DNA of 53,396 nt from Rhodospirillaceae bacterium (GTDB lineage Bacteria > Pseudomonadota > Alphaproteobacteria > UBA8366), in assembly GCA_002724395.1 (NCBI GenBank), contig PBOR01000058.1:1-53396 (forward strand), given 5' to 3'. A program made the position numbers and the translations under genes. Positions 49,983 to 53,396 of the stretch are shown one piece after another. The number at the start of each line of letters is the position of its first letter. Within the stretch, counting starts at the first letter, position 1. The notes under the pieces are model-generated. The model was not told the DNA's origin. It made no database searches and worked only from the letters and a program-made list of their open reading frames with translations.

Positions 49983-51533
49983 TTAGAAGGACTTTTTTTG
50001 ACCGTCTAATCTAATGAAGAACAATAGTGGCAACATCATCAGCGTGACTATGGTCATCAATTGAAAGTCGATGATATAGGCCATAAATTCGGCCTGTTTA
50101 TCGATTAAACGGTCAAGGGCCATCATCCCCGGTAGGCTATCCATGTTCCATTTCTCAGGCAGAGTAAAATGCTGAAATCGTTCGTTATATTCACTCACAT
50201 TCTGGCTAAGTGTAGATCTAGCGCTTTGAGTACTTCGCACTAATAGTGCAATTAGGACCGAAATACCGATACCAGAAGCAATACGCTGGGCCGTAGATAA
50301 AATGCTGGTGCCATCCGGACGGAGCGATGAACTCAACGTAGAAAAAGTAATCGCGAGGATAGGTGTTTTGACAAAACCAAGACCAAAGCCTTGCAGAAAA
50401 ATAGCAATAATTATGGGCACGGTGTGGACGTCGGGTGAGAGTTGCGACAAAGACCATGTGGAAAAAGCAATTCCACATAAGCCGATAAAAATGAGATATT
50501 TCGGGCTATAACGCATAACCAACATACCCGCGATAAACGAAGCACACATGCTCCCTATGCCGCGATACGCGATGATGATACCCGCTTCAATGACTGGTAA
50601 GCCCAACTGATCTTGAAGAATTGGTGGTAAGAGCCCAACATAACCGTAGATCATAAATTGGGTAAACACGACGAGTATCATACCGATCAAAAACTCTCGA
50701 TTTTTAAATACTCTCAAATTCAGATAAGGCTGGCGCGAAGTCACTGCGTGAAAAACAAAGACATAGCTGAACGCCGCAGCAAAAAACGCATAAATTATAA
50801 TTATCTGAGAATTAAACCAATCCAGCTTACCACCCTGTGATAGCAATAATTGTGTTGCACAAAGCGCAATGCTAAGCACCACAAATCCAAAAAAATCAAA
50901 GGCTTTGGGTTCTTGCTTTTTGTCTTTTGGCAATATTCTCAGGATCAAGAAGAGCCCGAGCAAGCCAATAGGAACGTTGATTAAATAAATTACCCGCCAA
51001 TCAAAATACTCCGTAAGGATACCACCGACAATCGGCCCAATAACGATTGAACTATTGCGCCCCATTTGCAGCCAGCCAAACGCAATCCCGTGTCGACTTC
51101 TGGGAAAGGCTGCGAGAATAATTTGGATAGTTAGAGGATTGAATCCAGCTCCAAAGGCTCCTTGCAGGAAACGGAAAAATACCACTTCCATCAAGGTACT
51201 CGACTGAGACACCATAACTGATACGCCAATGAATCCCGCCGTCACCGCAATAAACAAATTTTTACAGCCAAGCTTCCGGCTTAACCATGCATAAAACGGT
51301 GTGAACATAGCCGATGCGACCAAATAGGAAGTCAACACCCAGGAAATTTCCACTAATGTCACCGAAAAAGAGCCCATCATTCGTGGAATAGCGACACCCG
51401 TGGCAAACGTATCCATACCTTGCATGGAGCCTGCGGGTAAAATCGCCAATGCTACAAGAATACGCTGACGAGGTGGTAGTCCACCCTCCTCATCATCTTC
51501 CTGTGCTTTTTTAGTAGTGGTAGTCGCCGTCAT
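49983..51533 (-). CDS. DHA2-family MFS transporter (EmrB/QacA type), copy 2
   Basis: 516 residues with about 14 membrane helices, the DHA2 drug:H+ antiporter topology. Motif A-like AWLSRKLGCKNLF and motif C-like GPIVGGILTEYFDWRVIYLINVPIGLLGL are evident. The short acidic N-terminus (QEDDEEGGLPPRQ) and the segment LPAGSMQGMDTFATGVAIPRMMGSF are shared with the neighbour upstream. The gene begins 38 bp after that neighbour's stop on the same strand, so they form an operon of duplicated transporters. No EmrA-type fusion protein is next to them. Substrate unknown. Confidence 0.87.
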   Translation of the reverse strand: MTATTTTKKAQEDDEEGGLPPRQRILVALAILPAGSMQGMDTFATGVAIPRMMGSFSVTLVEISWVLTSYLVASAMFTPFYAWLSRKLGCKNLFIAVTAGFIGVSVMVSQSSTLMEVVFFRFLQGAFGAGFNPLTIQIILAAFPRSRHGIAFGWLQMGRNSSIVIGPIVGGILTEYFDWRVIYLINVPIGLLGLFLILRILPKDKKQEPKAFDFFGFVVLSIALCATQLLLSQGGKLDWFNSQIIIIYAFFAAAFSYVFVFHAVTSRQPYLNLRVFKNREFLIGMILVVFTQFMIYGYVGLLPPILQDQLGLPVIEAGIIIAYRGIGSMCASFIAGMLVMRYSPKYLIFIGLCGIAFSTWSLSQLSPDVHTVPIIIAIFLQGFGLGFVKTPILAITFSTLSSSLRPDGTSILSTAQRIASGIGISVLIALLVRSTQSARSTLSQNVSEYNERFQHFTLPEKWNMDSLPGMMALDRLIDKQAEFMAYIIDFQLMTIVTLMMLPLLFFIRLDGQKKSF

Positions 51534-51571
51534 AAATCTATTGGCATGCTATTAGCGGAATCCTGTGTATC

Positions 51572-53113
51572 TTAGCGCACACTGCTCCCTTTCCGCGAGC
51601 GCACTAGAATCAATAATGGTAACATGGCTAGCGTGAGGAAAGTCATAATTTGGAAATCCGTAATATAAGCTATGAATTCTGCATGTTTCTCTATCATTCT
51701 ATCTAACACCATCATTCCTGTGACGCTATCGGGATTCCAACTGTGACCTAAGCCTAACTGCTCAATACGTTCGCTCTCGACAGATTCTACCAGGCTCACG
51801 CGCGCATTCTGTGTGCTCCGCACCAAAAGTACTATGAGAACAGACACGCCAACACTTGATGCCAGGCGCTGGGTTGTCGCCATCACACTTGCCCCATCAG
51901 GCCTTAACGACGTTGCCAAGGTGATAAATGCCAACGTCATAATAGGGGTTTTTATAAAGCCGAGACCAAAGCCCTGTAAAAATACAGCGATGATGATTGG
52001 TGTCTTCGTTTGAATAGGCGCTAATTCCGCCAACATCCAGGTTGCGATCGCAACTACCAACATCCCGCTTACAATTAAACTTCGCGGCGAGAAACGAAAG
52101 ATCATGACACCCGCCAGCATAGCTGCGCACATGGTTCCCACGCCGCGATTAGCGATAATCATCCCCGCATCAATTACAGGGAAGCCCAATTGATCTTGCA
52201 GTATTGGCGGCAACAACCCCACATATCCATATGTCATGAAATGGGCGAAAAACATCAAGATAATGCCAATTGTAAACTCCCTGTTTTTAAAGACCGTTAG
52301 GTTTAGATAGGGGTGTAGCGTCATTGACGTATGAACAAGAAAAATCCAAATAAACCCAGCACCGACAAACATGCATGTCACAATTAAATTTGAATCAAAC
52401 CAGTCGAGTTTTTCACCCTGATTGAGCAATAATTGTATTGCGACAATGGCAAGACTTAAGGCAACAAACCCGAAAAAATCAAAAGCTTTAGGCTCCTGCG
52501 GTTCGTCCTTTGGCAATATCCTGGGAATAAGTACCAACGCCAAAATAGCAAGTGGTACGTTCATTAGATAAACCATTCGCCAATCAAATAGCTCCGTCAG
52601 AATTCCCCCGACTAAGGGCCCGATCACGACAGCGCTATTTCGCCCCATCTGCAACCAACCAAATGCGATACCGTGATGACTTTTCGGAAAAGATGCCAAA
52701 ACCACTTGCGTGGTCAGAGGGTTTAGTCCTGCGCCAAAGACACCCTGCATGAAACGAAAAAAAACTATTTCGTAGAGTGTATCTGATTGAGAAATCAACA
52801 GCGAACAGCACATAAAGCCAAATACAACGCCAATAAATAGCTTTTTGCAGCCAAGCTTTCGACTTAGCCAAGCAAAAAGTGGCGTAAACATCGCAGAAGC
52901 GACCAAATAGGAGGTCAAAACCCAAGATACTTCGGTGATCGTTACCGAAAGCGAACCCATCATGCGAGGAATAGCAACGCCAGTCGCGAAGGTATCCATG
53001 CCTTGCATCGCTCCTGCCGGTAAGATAGCCAATGCAACCATCAAGCGCTGGCGCGGGGGTAGTCCTTCTACCTCATCATCTTTCCCGTCTTTGCCTGTGG
53101 TGGTTGTCGCCAT
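51572..53113 (-). CDS. DHA2-family MFS transporter (EmrB/QacA type), copy 1
   Basis: 513 residues, closely homologous to the downstream gene over the whole length, with conserved starts EGLPPRQRLMVALAILPAG, motif A-like AWLSRKLGCKKLF, and motif C-like GPLVGGILTELFDWRMVYLMNVPLA. About 14 helices are predicted. It is the first gene of the pair. In EmrAB systems the exporter works with a membrane fusion protein; none is visible, so the pair may be a heteromer or two exporters with different substrates. Confidence 0.87.
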   Translation of the reverse strand: MATTTTGKDGKDDEVEGLPPRQRLMVALAILPAGAMQGMDTFATGVAIPRMMGSLSVTITEVSWVLTSYLVASAMFTPLFAWLSRKLGCKKLFIGVVFGFMCCSLLISQSDTLYEIVFFRFMQGVFGAGLNPLTTQVVLASFPKSHHGIAFGWLQMGRNSAVVIGPLVGGILTELFDWRMVYLMNVPLAILALVLIPRILPKDEPQEPKAFDFFGFVALSLAIVAIQLLLNQGEKLDWFDSNLIVTCMFVGAGFIWIFLVHTSMTLHPYLNLTVFKNREFTIGIILMFFAHFMTYGYVGLLPPILQDQLGFPVIDAGMIIANRGVGTMCAAMLAGVMIFRFSPRSLIVSGMLVVAIATWMLAELAPIQTKTPIIIAVFLQGFGLGFIKTPIMTLAFITLATSLRPDGASVMATTQRLASSVGVSVLIVLLVRSTQNARVSLVESVESERIEQLGLGHSWNPDSVTGMMVLDRMIEKHAEFIAYITDFQIMTFLTLAMLPLLILVRSRKGSSVR

Positions 53114-53353
53114 AAATTATCGCGCCCAATGCCTGGCCAGTCCCGATATCAAAATTCAAAGAGTTTACGGAAAGGCGAATAGTTTACACCAATAGTCAAG
53201 ATTGCAGTTAAACACATTGACCCATTTTACAAATTAGATTTTCAAATTTCATGCAGGTGGAACCCTAACATTAAGACGTCGAGATACTGCTGAGCTGTTG
53301 GAGAACTAGAATCACGTCTAATAACACAGCCCTAATAGAATCGGAAATCTGAA

Positions 53354-53396
53354 CTATTCCCATTCGATCATTGGGCGCATAAAATCCGCTTTACAA
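53354..53396 (-). CDS. Possible C-terminal end of a gene entering from the right edge
   Basis: The minus strand has an open frame to the edge that ends KADFMRPMIEWE then TAG. Too short for assignment. I call it only because the composition is protein-like; it may be chance. Confidence 0.2.
   Translation of the reverse strand, partial: CKADFMRPMIEWE

Noticed and set aside
1-53396. Mobile elements, phage genes or CRISPR arrays
   Set aside because: No transposase, integrase, terminase or regularly spaced repeat was seen on either strand.

Overview
The window reads as a chromosomal segment of a Gram-negative alphaproteobacterium, probably marine and close to SAR116 or Rhodospirillales. This rests on LpxD (lipid A), a TolC/HlyD/ABC type I secretion set, a class II cytochrome c, a tRNA-Leu(UAG) followed by trigger factor, and moderate GC with many AT-rich intergenic stretches. 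The taxonomic placement is inference. I see no insertion sequence, phage gene, CRISPR array or rRNA.

Region 1 (1-14.7 kb) is mostly housekeeping: the start of trigger factor, tRNA-Leu with a good sigma-70 promoter, malonyl-CoA decarboxylase overlapping the NAD(P)H-hydrate repair enzyme, and a queuosine group (queA, queF, queG) interrupted by an ornithine-cyclodeaminase-like gene that appears to start at an ATA codon and an aminotransferase. A flavin-monooxygenase/VOC pair, a class II cytochrome c and an lpxD-ACP-ketosynthase operon follow.

Region 2 (14.7-30 kb) holds a quinone-oxidoreductase-like gene, a tandem pair of variant MmgE/PrpD genes, a tandem pair of TauD-type 2-oxoglutarate dioxygenases, a divergent type I secretion locus (tolC-like facing an ABC ATPase and HlyD) without a visible substrate gene, two MFS transporters, a 4-oxalocrotonate tautomerase and a GST.

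Region 3 (30-49.7 kb) is an accessory catabolic region. It has two TcuA-like FAD dehydrogenases, an aspartate-dehydrogenase-like gene, two more MmgE/PrpD genes, a small CxxC membrane peptide overlapping a family III CoA-transferase, a second CoA-transferase whose halves appear circularly permuted, a cupin, a PrpF-type isomerase, two TPR/2-oxoglutarate-oxygenase units (one fused, one split), a carboxymuconolactone-decarboxylase-like gene, a lone molybdenum hydroxylase large subunit and a cysteine-synthase-fold gene. Oxidation, isomerisation, dehydration or decarboxylation and CoA activation of a tricarboxylic or dicarboxylic acid would use most of the 33-41 kb genes. The substrate is not shown by the sequence.

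Region 4 (49.7-53.4 kb) is a tandem pair of DHA2 (EmrB/QacA) drug-efflux-type MFS genes, with a possible gene end at the right edge.
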